A stretch of DNA of 13,925 bases from Caldivirga sp. UBA161. GTDB lineage: Archaea; Thermoproteota; Thermoprotei; Thermoproteales; Thermocladiaceae. The stretch's first letter is position 1; each line of letters begins with the position of its first letter. The notes below the pieces were generated by a model. The model made no database searches, had not been told where the DNA came from, and saw nothing but the letters and a program-made list of their open reading frames with translations. The position numbers and the translations under genes are program-made. Shown here one piece after another: positions 1 through 6,291 of this stretch. Location: NCBI RefSeq assembly GCF_002506515.1, contig NZ_DAXS01000061.1, forward strand, positions 1 through 13,925, given 5' to 3'.

Positions 1-52
1 CAACACCAATGCACCACGCATCAACACCCATGATGCTCATAGAGAGGAGCAT
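1..52 (-). CDS. possible 5' end of a gene running off the window (partial)
   Basis: On the minus strand, an ATG at 52 opens a 17-codon frame that leaves the window at base 1. It begins MLLSMSIMGVDAWCIGV, with a second possible start at 40. The GVDAW stretch faintly recalls the N-terminus of DUF429 proteins, which open with a G(V/I)D-containing strand, but this is too short to assign. A weak AT-rich element (about 70-80 read on the minus strand) lies roughly 24 nt upstream. It could equally be a chance open frame or another decayed gene. Confidence 0.2.
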   Translation of the reverse strand, partial: MLLSMSIMGVDAWCIGV

Positions 53-281
53 ATTAATGCGTAGTCATTAGTTAAGGATCTAGTAAAGGCTTGTTAGCGA
101 ATTGGTTAAACCACTTGCATTCAGTCCCGAGGGCACTTGACCACTGATGCCCAAAGAATGGGGATTTGCCTCAGTGAAAACTGAAAATAGTTAAGATTAA
201 TGTAATGCGGGGGAACGGGACAATACTGTAATGCTAAGTGAACTACATGGGTAGTATTCAAGGAGAGTTATGCATTAGGTA

Positions 282-655
282 GTGTGGCTGCTGACGGCTC
301 CCCTAAACTGGCTTGGGGTATTGAGGTATGTAGGCTATAAGATTAAGGAGTGCCTGTACTATGATGTAGATGGCTATGTGCATGGAGTTGAAAGTGAGGT
401 GAAATTAATTGTATTAATGGAGATAATGCGGAAGCAGCAATTGAAATAGTGTGAAATAGTGCCAGGCCTTAAAAGAGTTGATTTAGTGGCTCTTAAGCGT
501 AAGGTGGAGCTATATGTGAAGGCCACGGGTAAAGCCTTAAGCAGTACATGGTGATAGGCGTAAATGCTAGGGATCCGGGCTTCGTGAGGGCTATGGCAGA
601 TGGGATGATATTAAGATAGTGGCGTCGGAAGAGGATGCGGTGTAGTAGAAATCAC
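282..655 (+). pseudogene. decayed PD-(D/E)XK-nuclease-like (DUF3782-type) gene
   Basis: Joined reading-frame segments give a continuous protein-like string: LRYVGYKIKE, YYDVDGYVHG and VESEVKLIVL, then AEAAIEIVPGLKRVDLVAL, then KVELYVKATGKAL, YMVIGVNARDPG and DIKIVASEEDAV. The order (DxxGYVxG, xSEVxLxV, an xxEI strand, K(R)KVELYxKxTGK, then a VIGV strand) resembles crenarchaeal DUF3782 proteins with a restriction-endonuclease-like fold. That match is from memory, not a search. The breaks are explicit: one base is missing near 420-424, a 10-bp tandem duplication sits at 442-461, one base is missing near 545-550, and one near 600-606. Removing one duplication copy restores IEIV-PGLKRVD in frame. 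No intact N-terminal region is readable before about 282. The gene is non-functional as written, and the lysine expected after the E-I of the nuclease core is not present. Confidence 0.6.
442..461 (+). repeat. 10-bp tandem duplication disrupting the nuclease-like pseudogene
   Basis: The ten bases tgaaatagtg occur twice in immediate tandem (442-451 and 452-461). The reading frame before the first copy (…AAIEIV) continues correctly after the second copy (PGLKRVD…) only if one copy is removed. The unit is therefore a +10 frameshifting duplication inside the coding remnant. It is directly visible and looks like a replication-slippage scar. Confidence 0.85.
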
Positions 656-657
656 AA

Positions 658-767
658 GTTCTGATGCTGGAAGCTATATGCATCAATAAGGGCTTACTTG
701 AAATAACCTTAACTGTATACCCATAGGTAGGAATGTTACTATAATACTGCCTTTACCATTAGGATAA
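658..767 (+). pseudogene. short coding remnant, unknown family
   Basis: An open stretch from 658 reads VLMLEAICINKGLLEITLTV and meets a stop at 724. Shifting one frame at about 720 continues as PIGRNVTIILPLPLG to a stop at 765-767. Both pieces have coding-like composition and join without overlap loss, which suggests the 3' end of a decayed gene with one frameshift. I cannot name the family. It could be an unrelated small gene or chance. It lies between the nuclease-like remnant and the intact PaREP1 gene on the same strand. Confidence 0.3.
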
Positions 768-843
768 TGAGCCTAAGGTATCATTAAAATGCATTAAGTT
801 TATGTTAATGCTTAATAGGCTTAATTAATTAACTGTACCTAGT

Positions 844-1377
844 ATGGAGTTGAATAAGCCTTGGATTAACCTTAACGGCTATAAGGAGACACGGTTAAAG
901 GAGGCGCGTTATGAGGCTGAGATTGCAGTTAATATGCTTAATGAGGGGTTGGTTAGGAATGCTGCTGGTAAGGTATTTCAAGCGTGGAAGTCATTCCTTG
1001 CAGCCTTATCTACCGATGCGGTTAATGAGTTAAGTAAGGTGTATAGGCGTAAGGTTAAGGTTAGGGGATTGAGGGAGAGGATTAATGAGTCACTATACAT
1101 TATAGCCTTCATGCCTACCACCAGGATGTTTGAGGTCTCTAAGATACTCACTGCATTAAATCCAATGATACCATACTTAACCCTAGCATCCCTTGAGCTA
1201 CATAGGTATCAGTATAATGGGCCAGATAAGGAGGGGGTATTTAGTGTGTTTAGGAGTGATGAGGATGCTAAAGAATTCATTTGCAAATTCCTCAACGATA
1301 TGGCGACCATATACCGAGAGCTAACGAAGGGTGAATTCATAGACTTAGCTCAATGCAGGCAAACCAAGAGTACCTAA
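844..1377 (+). CDS. PaREP1-family protein
   Basis: This is an intact 177-residue protein of the PaREP1/PaREP8 type, a paralogous family expanded in Pyrobaculum, Caldivirga and relatives. Supporting features are an all-alpha, charged sequence with EARYEAEIAVNMLNEGLVRNA (22-41, family hallmark of a helix ending in RNA), AGKVFQAWKSFLAAL (41-55, the conserved A-x-K-x(4)-AWK helix), and LASLELHRYQYNGPD (114-128). PaREP1 domains have been grouped with the HEPN superfamily of helical nucleotide- or RNA-related proteins. No canonical R-x(4-6)-H RNase motif is visible here, so catalytic activity should not be assumed. No signal peptide or TM segment is seen. The ATG follows an AT-rich stretch; the nearest TATA-like element (cttaata, 811-817) is about 30 nt upstream. 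It stands alone as the intact gene among decayed neighbours. Its biological role is unknown. Confidence 0.85.
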   Translation: MELNKPWINLNGYKETRLKEARYEAEIAVNMLNEGLVRNAAGKVFQAWKSFLAALSTDAVNELSKVYRRKVKVRGLRERINESLYIIAFMPTTRMFEVSKILTALNPMIPYLTLASLELHRYQYNGPDKEGVFSVFRSDEDAKEFICKFLNDMATIYRELTKGEFIDLAQCRQTKST

Positions 1378-1518
1378 TCCTACCACTCACTTAGAAATCT
1401 AACTAAGGATTCATAATTTAATGAATATGCGGGCTTCACAGATAACTTAAGCTTAACATGAATAAGCATAATTTATAAGCACCTACCATAATATGTAATG
1501 GCATTGTAATGAGTTAAT
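1378..1518. other. intergenic stretch, no gene seen
   Basis: AT-rich DNA follows the PaREP1 stop. A TATA-like element (atttataagc, 1471-1480) lies about 23 nt before an ATG at 1498 that is followed by only two codons and a stop. The element reads as a TATA-like box on the other strand too, but no gene follows in either direction. Nothing else was recognised. Confidence 0.4.
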
Positions 1519-1926
1519 TTACTTAATATGAAGCCTAATCACTATGTATATAATCACTGCAATTGCCACAACAGCTGTGGTTATGTATAAGTTATTTATT
1601 AATTAAGTCCACTGTAATTGGCCATTGGGTAGAGAATGGGTAACCAATGCAGGGTTCCAGGAATGTAACAGCAGTAAGCTGGTAATCCTCATACAATATG
1701 AGTGCCCTGAAGCCAAGTAGGAACCTAAAGCCAAATACAGCTGCTATATGTAGTAGCCAACCAATGGTATGACAACCTCACTGGGTACTGGTAATGCTGC
1801 TATCTCAAGAATCATTAATACGAATACTAAGGCATAGCCAAGCGATCCCTTAAACGCTTATCCAAGTATCATAAAGTGGACCTAGGTAGGATTAATAAGG
1901 ATTATGTAAAGCATACAGTTCCCCAT
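1519..1926 (-). pseudogene. decayed DedA-family membrane protein gene
   Basis: Read on the minus strand, the segment at about 1857-1730 gives AFKGSLGYALVFVLMILE followed directly by IAALPVPSEVVIPLVGYY. This matches the N-terminal signature of DedA/SNARE-associated (VTT) proteins: a TM helix, then E-x(4)-P-x-PSEx(2)-P-x-G. In-frame stops precede it (TAA 1858-1860 and TAG near 1884), with open frame back to an ATG at 1926. A stop (TAG) and frame change follow after GYYI. A second open stretch (about 1740-1592) includes FRALILYEDYQ and ends at TAA 1592-1594. A third (about 1579-1519) reads TTAVVAIAVIIYIVIRLHIK and stop, resembling the last TM helix and basic tail of DedA proteins. The whole remnant is far shorter than the usual roughly 200 residues, so the middle has been deleted or scrambled. 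DedA proteins are inner-membrane flippases/transporters. This copy cannot function. Confidence 0.65.
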
Positions 1927-2012
1927 CAATGCGTACAAGGTTTCAAGTGAATTTATGGTATAATTAATGAGGAACCCTTATTTGTAGCAGGTTTACATAT
2001 ACCTTGACCAGT

Positions 2013-2339
2013 ATGAGATCGGTTAGATATGTGGTTTTAGCTGCAACACTGGCCACAGTGTTGACGATACTGGTGGTAATGGCACAGCCACAAAATAGTA
2101 CCACTCAGCCCACGGTGAATTCGCAAAATGCAACTAGCACCACACATATAATGAATTGCGCACAGTATGGTGAGTTCCAGGGTGAGTTTCAATGCGGTGA
2201 ACAAGTTAGTGTTCAAGTTAATGTAACAGCACATAATGTGACTGAGATAAGCAATGGCGACTTAGACCTAAATTATGAATCCATAGGCATGAATTATAGT
2301 GAAATTAACATTCACCCACTTATTAATGATCTTGATTAA
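2013..2339 (+). CDS. small secreted Asn/Thr-rich protein, possibly truncated
   Basis: This 108-codon frame starts at ATG 2013 (a TTG at 2004 would add three residues). It opens with a good Sec signal: MRSVR, then the hydrophobic run YVVLAATLATVLTILVVMA, with likely cleavage before QPQN. The mature part is rich in N, T, S and Q and carries five N-glycosylation sequons (NST, NAT, NVT, NVT, NYS), fitting an archaeal surface or exported protein. Two Cys residues flank YGEFQGEFQ. I do not recognise a family. No well-placed TATA box is visible (tttacatat at 1992-2000 is only about 17 nt upstream). Coding-like scraps in other frames follow (2401-2457 and 2571-2672), so this may be the N-terminal part of a longer decayed exoprotein rather than a complete gene. 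Confidence 0.4.
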   Translation: MRSVRYVVLAATLATVLTILVVMAQPQNSTTQPTVNSQNATSTTHIMNCAQYGEFQGEFQCGEQVSVQVNVTAHNVTEISNGDLDLNYESIGMNYSEINIHPLINDLD

Positions 2340-2811
2340 GTAATGAGCATTGGCACTCTAATTCTGATTATTTAGTGAGTATTGGAAATTTAATGGAAGT
2401 AAGTTATTGCTTGAACATGTAATGAAAAATCATGCTGAGGATCCTGAGGTAATTTACTGAATGATTAAATGAACCAATACCTTACTAGGTAATTAAATTA
2501 TGGGTGGTGGAAATAATGTGAGTACATTAATAAGGCTTTAAGAATATTTCCCCAGAAGGGTAGGTAATGAGAATATTATGAGAAAGGCAAAGCCTACACT
2601 CACTATGGTAATTATGTGGTATGCTTAAATAAAGTGCATTACTACTATGTTAACGGAGGATTTAATAATTAATGAAATAATATTGAGTTTTAGTTACATT
2701 AATGCTGATAACATGATGCAATCATTGTAAAGCATAGGAATTCAACATTAATAATGATTAATTATGTTAAATTAATGAATTGCATGCATACAGAAGGGAA
2801 GTCCATGATGT
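2340..2811 (+). other. gene-poor stretch with coding remnants
   Basis: No gene of normal length is present. Two short open segments look like former coding sequence on the plus strand. Bases 2401-2457 read KLLLEHVMKNHAEDPEVIY before a stop. Bases 2571-2669 hold 33 codons including YEKGKAYTHYGNYVV, NKVHYYYVNGGFNN and then a stop. A short frame starting MGGGNNVSTLIRL lies between them near 2500-2540. They may be debris of one exported Tyr/Asn-rich protein, perhaps continuous with the secreted ORF upstream. The rest is AT-rich with nothing recognised. Confidence 0.35.
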
Positions 2812-2824
2812 GAAAGCTTATATA
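2812..2824 (+). promoter_or_regulatory. archaeal BRE/TATA promoter of the aspartic protease pseudogene
   Basis: gaaag followed directly by cttatata (TATA 2817-2824) is a textbook purine-rich BRE plus archaeal TATA box. Its centre (about 2821) lies 23 nt before ATG 2844 and 29 nt before the in-frame ATG 2850, fitting leaderless or near-leaderless transcription. It is the best-formed promoter in the window, although its gene is frameshifted. Confidence 0.7.
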
Positions 2825-2843
2825 CAGAGTTTCCGCATATAGT

Positions 2844-3208
2844 ATGAGTATGGGCCATGTGTATGTTGATGTCACCATTAAAGGAAGCCTAGGATCTAAA
2901 ACACTTAAGATGCCTGCAGATACGGGTTCATCATACATAGTATTAGATCCAGGTATTATTAAGGAGTTAGGCTTATTGAGACTCCATACACTGTGGAGTT
3001 GATAATGGCTAATGGTTCCAGGGAGGTAGCCAAGGTGTATATTGGTGAAGCTGAGGTTAAGGGTAGGAGGGGTCCTGTAATGATTACTGCCATGAAGATG
3101 CCAATGCCATTACTTGGTGCATATGCCCTTGGGTCACTTGGGTTTAAGGTTAATACAAGGACTGGTGAGCTTGAGGAGATGGAGCCAGAGGGTGGTTATT
3201 TACTTTAA
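2844..3208 (+). pseudogene. retropepsin-like aspartic protease (clan AA), one frameshift
   Basis: From ATG 2844 the frame reads MSMGHVYVDVTIKGSLGSK, then KMPADTGSSYIVLDPGII and KELGL. This contains the single D-T-G-S catalytic motif (bases 2919-2930) and the following hydrophobic IVL strand expected of small crenarchaeal retropepsin-like proteases. One base is missing at about 2973-2977. The next frame then continues as IETPYTVELIMANGSREVAK, VYIGEAEVKGRRGPVMITAM, and PLLGAYALGSLGF with NTRTGELEEMEP to a stop at 3206-3208. The second half carries the family's P-L-L-G-x(3)-L-x(2)-L-G-F element. Together they make a normal domain of about 121 residues, which in such proteins works as a homodimer. 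If translated, the first frame would end soon after 2993 with a changed tail. A GTG at 2993 could start the second frame alone, but that would lack the active Asp. Recent inactivation or a sequencing error are both possible. Confidence 0.75.
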
Positions 3209-3224
3209 TTTACCTTAAAATGGC

Positions 3225-3405
3225 CATAAACCCAGGTACATTTAACGCTGGAAAAGGTGGAATCATTAAAGGCGTAAGCTCACTATAAAGGTAGTGAAGA
3301 GCTGTCCTCCTTCTTGCTCTATGGGTTAGTTTATTGGTTTGTGGTTTACCGCCTTCATCCTCACTGCTGGTGGCCTTTAGCCGCCTCTACTCGTCCAGTG
3401 GTAAG
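3225..3405 (-). pseudogene. possible transposase (TnpB-like) 3' tail remnant
   Basis: This patch is noticeably richer in GC than its surroundings. On the minus strand one frame reads SRGG, stop, RPPAVRMKAVNHKPIN, stop, PIEQEGGQLFTTFIVSLRL, stop. The R(M)KAVNHKP(I/M)N-P pattern and the following Glu/Gly-rich tail recall the C-terminal tails of crenarchaeal IS200/IS605 TnpB proteins. That comparison is from memory and weak. No zinc-finger or RuvC motif and no clear element end is visible, so only the extreme 3' end would remain. Alternatives are a structured non-coding RNA, such as the guide RNA that overlaps tnpB 3' ends, or ordinary spacer. Confidence 0.25.
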
Positions 3406-3450
3406 CTATGATGCAGAAACTAACCTAACCCTTAAACTCCTGGAGTAATG

Positions 3451-3458
3451 TTTTTATT
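3451..3458 (+). promoter_or_regulatory. TATA-like box of the GH28 gene
   Basis: tttttatt is centred about 25 nt before ATG 3480, the spacing expected for a leaderless archaeal transcript. There is no Shine-Dalgarno match directly before the ATG. Confidence 0.5.
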
Positions 3459-3479
3459 GTAATCTAAGAATTTCGCATT

Positions 3480-4871
3480 ATGGCTAAGCTAGGGGGTAAG
3501 GTTTACAATGTGTTAGATTTTGGTGCCGACCCTAAGGGTCTAGAAGATAGTACTAATGCCATTAATAATGCATTAGCCTCAGCCGAGGAAACGGGAGGCA
3601 TTGTCTATATTCCGCCAGGTAACTATACCTCAAGGAACATTATACTGAGGAACAACATAACATTACTCATTGACCGTGGCGCCGTTTGGAGGTTCTCAAC
3701 CGACTACAAATCCTATGCAATTATTGAAACCAGGAGGGAGGGTTTGCATCACTGTGGTGTTATGCCACTGATATTTGGTAAGGATGTTAGGAATGTTAAC
3801 ATAATTGGTGAGGGGGTGTTTGATGGGCAGGGGCATGCTTGGTGGCCTATAAGGAGGTTCCGTGTGGATGAGGTTTACTGGAGGAGGTTAATTGAATCAG
3901 GGGGCATTGTTGATGAGGAGGGGAGGACTTGGTGGCCTACTAAGAATGCTATGGAAGGTGAGATGCTGTTCAGGAAATTAATAAATGAGGGTAAGAAGCC
4001 CAGTAGAGAGGACTGTGAGAGGTATAGGGAGTTCTTTAGGCCTCAACTCCTCCAACTCTATAATGCCGAGAACGTGACCATTGAGGGTATTACATTTAAG
4101 GATTCACCCATGTGGACTATTCACGTACTTTACTCAAGGCACGTAACCATAATGGGTACCTCAAGCATTGCCCCAGAGTATTCACCCAACACTGATGGGA
4201 TAGTTATAGACTCCTCAAGTGACGTTGAATTAAGGGGATGCCTGGTGGATGTGGGGGATGACTGCCTAGTGATAAAGTCAGGTAGGGATGAGGAAGGTAG
4301 GAGGATTGGAATACCATCAGAGAATATACATGCATTGAACTGCATCATGAAGAAGGGGCACGGTGGGTTCGTCATTGGGAGTGAAATGTCTGGTGGCGTT
4401 AAGAATATATCAGTGGAGAACAGTGTTTTCAATGGTACTGAAAGGGGTGTTAGGATTAAGACAACTAGGGGTAGAGGTGGGGTTGTGGAGAATATTAACG
4501 TCACTAATATACGCATGGTTAATATAAAGTATGAGGCTGTGGTAATAGACATGTTCTATGAGAAACACCCACCTGAACCAGCATCAGAGAGGACGCCTAA
4601 GGTAAGAGGCATAAGTATAAGGAACATTACGTGTGATGGAGCTGGGCAAGCAATCCTAGTGAATGGGCTGCCTGAAATGCCCATTGAGGATTTAATAATA
4701 GAGAACATTAAGGTAACTTCAAATAAAGGCGTACTCATTGAGAATGCTGATAATGTTAAATTAAGTAAAGTTAGGGTACTGGCTAAAGAAAGCCCAGTAT
4801 TATCACTTAATAACGTTAAGAACCTCACCTTAGAAGATGCGGATTACTTAAGTGAGGGAGGTGCGTCATGA
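3480..4871 (+). CDS. glycoside hydrolase family 28 (polygalacturonase-like)
   Basis: This intact 463-residue protein has a right-handed parallel beta-helix. The N-terminus VYNVLDFGADPKG-x-DST (8-25) is the standard opening of GH28/pectate-lyase-3-like enzymes. All GH28 catalytic motifs are present: N237-T-D239-G, G259-D260-D261, G-H294-G-G and R325-I-K327. GH28 enzymes hydrolyse alpha-1,4-galacturonosyl (or rhamnogalacturonan) links with inversion, using the three Asp residues. There is no signal peptide or TM segment, so it probably acts in the cytoplasm on imported oligogalacturonides, perhaps as an exo-enzyme; that is inference. Residues about 117-187 form an insertion between an early helix coil and the RPQLLQL strand, with two WWP motifs at 121-123 and 151-153. 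Its own promoter lies at 3451-3458. The next gene starts 54 nt downstream on the same strand. No sugar transporter or uronate-catabolism gene is in the window, so the substrate is unconfirmed. Confidence 0.92.
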   Translation: MAKLGGKVYNVLDFGADPKGLEDSTNAINNALASAEETGGIVYIPPGNYTSRNIILRNNITLLIDRGAVWRFSTDYKSYAIIETRREGLHHCGVMPLIFGKDVRNVNIIGEGVFDGQGHAWWPIRRFRVDEVYWRRLIESGGIVDEEGRTWWPTKNAMEGEMLFRKLINEGKKPSREDCERYREFFRPQLLQLYNAENVTIEGITFKDSPMWTIHVLYSRHVTIMGTSSIAPEYSPNTDGIVIDSSSDVELRGCLVDVGDDCLVIKSGRDEEGRRIGIPSENIHALNCIMKKGHGGFVIGSEMSGGVKNISVENSVFNGTERGVRIKTTRGRGGVVENINVTNIRMVNIKYEAVVIDMFYEKHPPEPASERTPKVRGISIRNITCDGAGQAILVNGLPEMPIEDLIIENIKVTSNKGVLIENADNVKLSKVRVLAKESPVLSLNNVKNLTLEDADYLSEGGAS

Positions 4872-4925
4872 ATTAGTAGGCGTCAGGCTTAAAGAAGTAT
4901 GCGAAGGCCAACCAGTGTTAAACAT

Positions 4926-5471
4926 ATGAAGGTGGCTTTAGCTTCAAGGAATCCAAGTAAAGTTAAGGCTGTTGAGGAGGCTTTAAGGATTCTTAACATT
5001 AATGGTATAGTTGAGTCAGTGGACCCACCGCCTGGCTTACCCCCGGAACCAATGGGCCTTGAGGCTATTGTTAATGGTGCAGTAATTAGGGCTAGGCATG
5101 CCCTTAACTCAATTAAGGGTTCAACGTACGGTATTGGCATTGAGGCTGGTGTAGTAACATTAAACTCCCTCAACGTGAACCTTGATGCAACAGTGGCTGT
5201 GGTGATTGATAGAGGGGGCCTAATTACATTGGGCTTAAGCCCAGCATTCATGATACCGCCAGCATTTATGAAGGAGCTGATGGCTGGTAAGGAGCTTAAT
5301 AATGTTGTTGAGGAATATTATGGAGTTCCCAATGCAGGCAAGGGAATTGGGTTCATTGGCCTACTGAGCCAGGGTTTAACCAAGAGAATCAACTTAAATA
5401 CTGAGGCCGTATATATGGCGCTCTTACCTAGAATGCCCTGGAATAAGGACCTTTATGGAGTAAGTGAGTAG
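4926..5471 (+). CDS. inosine/xanthosine triphosphatase, DUF84 family
   Basis: This 181-residue house-cleaning NTPase of the YjjX/DUF84 family hydrolyses deaminated purine nucleotides (ITP/XTP) so they are not incorporated into nucleic acids. Visible motifs are the N-terminal strand-loop VALASRNPSKVKAVEEAL (3-20), the acidic metal site region YGIGIEAGVV (68-77, E73), and GKGIGFIGLLSQGLTKR (128-144), which corresponds to the family's G-x-G-x(2)-T/S-x-G-x(3)-R element. I prefer ATG 4926 to the in-frame ATG 4899. The conserved MKVALASRNP begins there, and the extra nine residues (MRRPTSVKH) do not resemble the family. A TATA-like cttaaag (4888-4894) lies about 35 nt upstream of 4926, so a short leader is possible. 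Read-through from the GH28 gene is also possible. It is cytoplasmic, with no functional link to GH28 evident beyond adjacency. Confidence 0.88.
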   Translation: MKVALASRNPSKVKAVEEALRILNINGIVESVDPPPGLPPEPMGLEAIVNGAVIRARHALNSIKGSTYGIGIEAGVVTLNSLNVNLDATVAVVIDRGGLITLGLSPAFMIPPAFMKELMAGKELNNVVEEYYGVPNAGKGIGFIGLLSQGLTKRINLNTEAVYMALLPRMPWNKDLYGVSE

Positions 5472-5486
5472 GTTCCTTGATTAACA

Positions 5487-5496
5487 GCTTAAAAAA
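5487..5496 (+). promoter_or_regulatory. TATA-like box of the creatininase-family gene
   Basis: gcttaaaaaa is centred near 5492, about 25 nt before ATG 5517. The spacing supports a leaderless transcript starting at that ATG rather than at the upstream GTG 5502, which would sit only 10 nt from the box. Confidence 0.55.
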
Positions 5497-5516
5497 CCTG
5501 CGTGGGCGGCTTAATA

Positions 5517-6254
5517 ATGCATTGGTGGGAGTTAACCTGGCCTGACTTCGAGAAGGCTGATAAGTCGATAGCGCTATTACCTACGGGTATTGTTGAGGCA
5601 CATGGACCACACTTACCATTGGGCACTGATGCATTAATGGCAACATACATAGCTGAAGAGGCCGCTAAGAGGACTAACGCCCTACTCTTACCCACTGTTT
5701 GGTATGGTAACACTTACGTCCTCGATAAGTTTCCAGGCACCATATCAATAAGTAATGAGGTTCTTTACATGCTTTATAGGGATATATTCAGGGAGGTTTC
5801 TAGGAATGGGGTAAAGTATTTGATAGTGATTAATGGGCACGGCGGCAACATTGATGCATTAAGCATGGCTTCTAAGGATGTAGCTAAGGAAACTAACTTA
5901 ACTATAATATTAATTAACTGGTGGGTGGACTTAGGTAAGGAGGCTAGGAGGAAGGTTCTGGAGACGCCGGAAGGCCACGCTGCTGAGGATGAGACCAGTG
6001 AGGTTTTGGCGGCTTACCCGCATTTGGTTAAGTTGGTTCCTAGAGATGGGTCCGCTGATGAGTGGATTGATGTTAAGTTCAGGATATATGGGAGGGAGGT
6101 CTATGCACAGGAATATACAAAGGCAGTTCAAGGATATCCGTCAAGGGCAAGCCAAGAGAAGGGTAAGGCAATACTTGAGGCAGCAATAAATGAAGTCACC
6201 CAATTAATAAACGACCTAAGAAACGGAAAATTGCCAATAACAAAAGTCAAGTAA
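5517..6254 (+). CDS. creatininase-family metalloamidohydrolase
   Basis: This 245-residue protein belongs to the creatininase/ArfB superfamily of metal-dependent amidohydrolases. The metal-site motifs are complete. LPTGIVEAHGPHLPLGTD supplies E27, H29 and D38, VINGHGGN supplies H108, and the GHAAEDETSE segment supplies E159. The NGHGGN form (rather than NGHYEN of true creatininase) fits archaeal members such as the FAPy-type deformylase ArfB of riboflavin/F420 synthesis, and also many uncharacterised amidases. The sequence alone does not decide the substrate, so no symbol is given. No export signal is seen, so it is cytoplasmic. ATG 5517 is chosen over GTG 5502 because of the TATA box at 5487-5496 and the MHWWELTWPDF start typical of the family. 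It follows the DUF84 gene by 45 nt on the same strand but appears to have its own promoter. Confidence 0.88.
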   Translation: MHWWELTWPDFEKADKSIALLPTGIVEAHGPHLPLGTDALMATYIAEEAAKRTNALLLPTVWYGNTYVLDKFPGTISISNEVLYMLYRDIFREVSRNGVKYLIVINGHGGNIDALSMASKDVAKETNLTIILINWWVDLGKEARRKVLETPEGHAAEDETSEVLAAYPHLVKLVPRDGSADEWIDVKFRIYGREVYAQEYTKAVQGYPSRASQEKGKAILEAAINEVTQLINDLRNGKLPITKVK

Positions 6255-6268
6255 TCAATGGGCTGCAC

Positions 6269-6280
6269 CGCTTTTAAATA
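6269..6280 (+). promoter_or_regulatory. TATA-like box before the decayed gene
   Basis: cgcttttaaata is centred near 6275. It is 27 nt before ATG 6302 (a different frame, closed after 8 codons) and 17 nt before ATG 6292 (the open frame). The promoter thus appears preserved, while the start region has probably been altered. Confidence 0.4.
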
Positions 6281-6291
6281 ACCCTGGTAAT

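Noticed and set aside
140..200. Possible box C/D small RNA (CTGATGC … CTGA)
   Set aside because: The C box does not match RUGAUGA and no C'/D' pair or guide is clear.
1471..1500. Orphan TATA-like element before a two-codon frame
   Set aside because: No gene follows in either direction; AT-rich DNA yields such matches by chance.
4130..5251. Long minus-strand open frames inside the GH28 and DUF84 genes
   Set aside because: They lie opposite well-supported coding sequence, have no family resemblance and reflect codon bias of the plus-strand genes.
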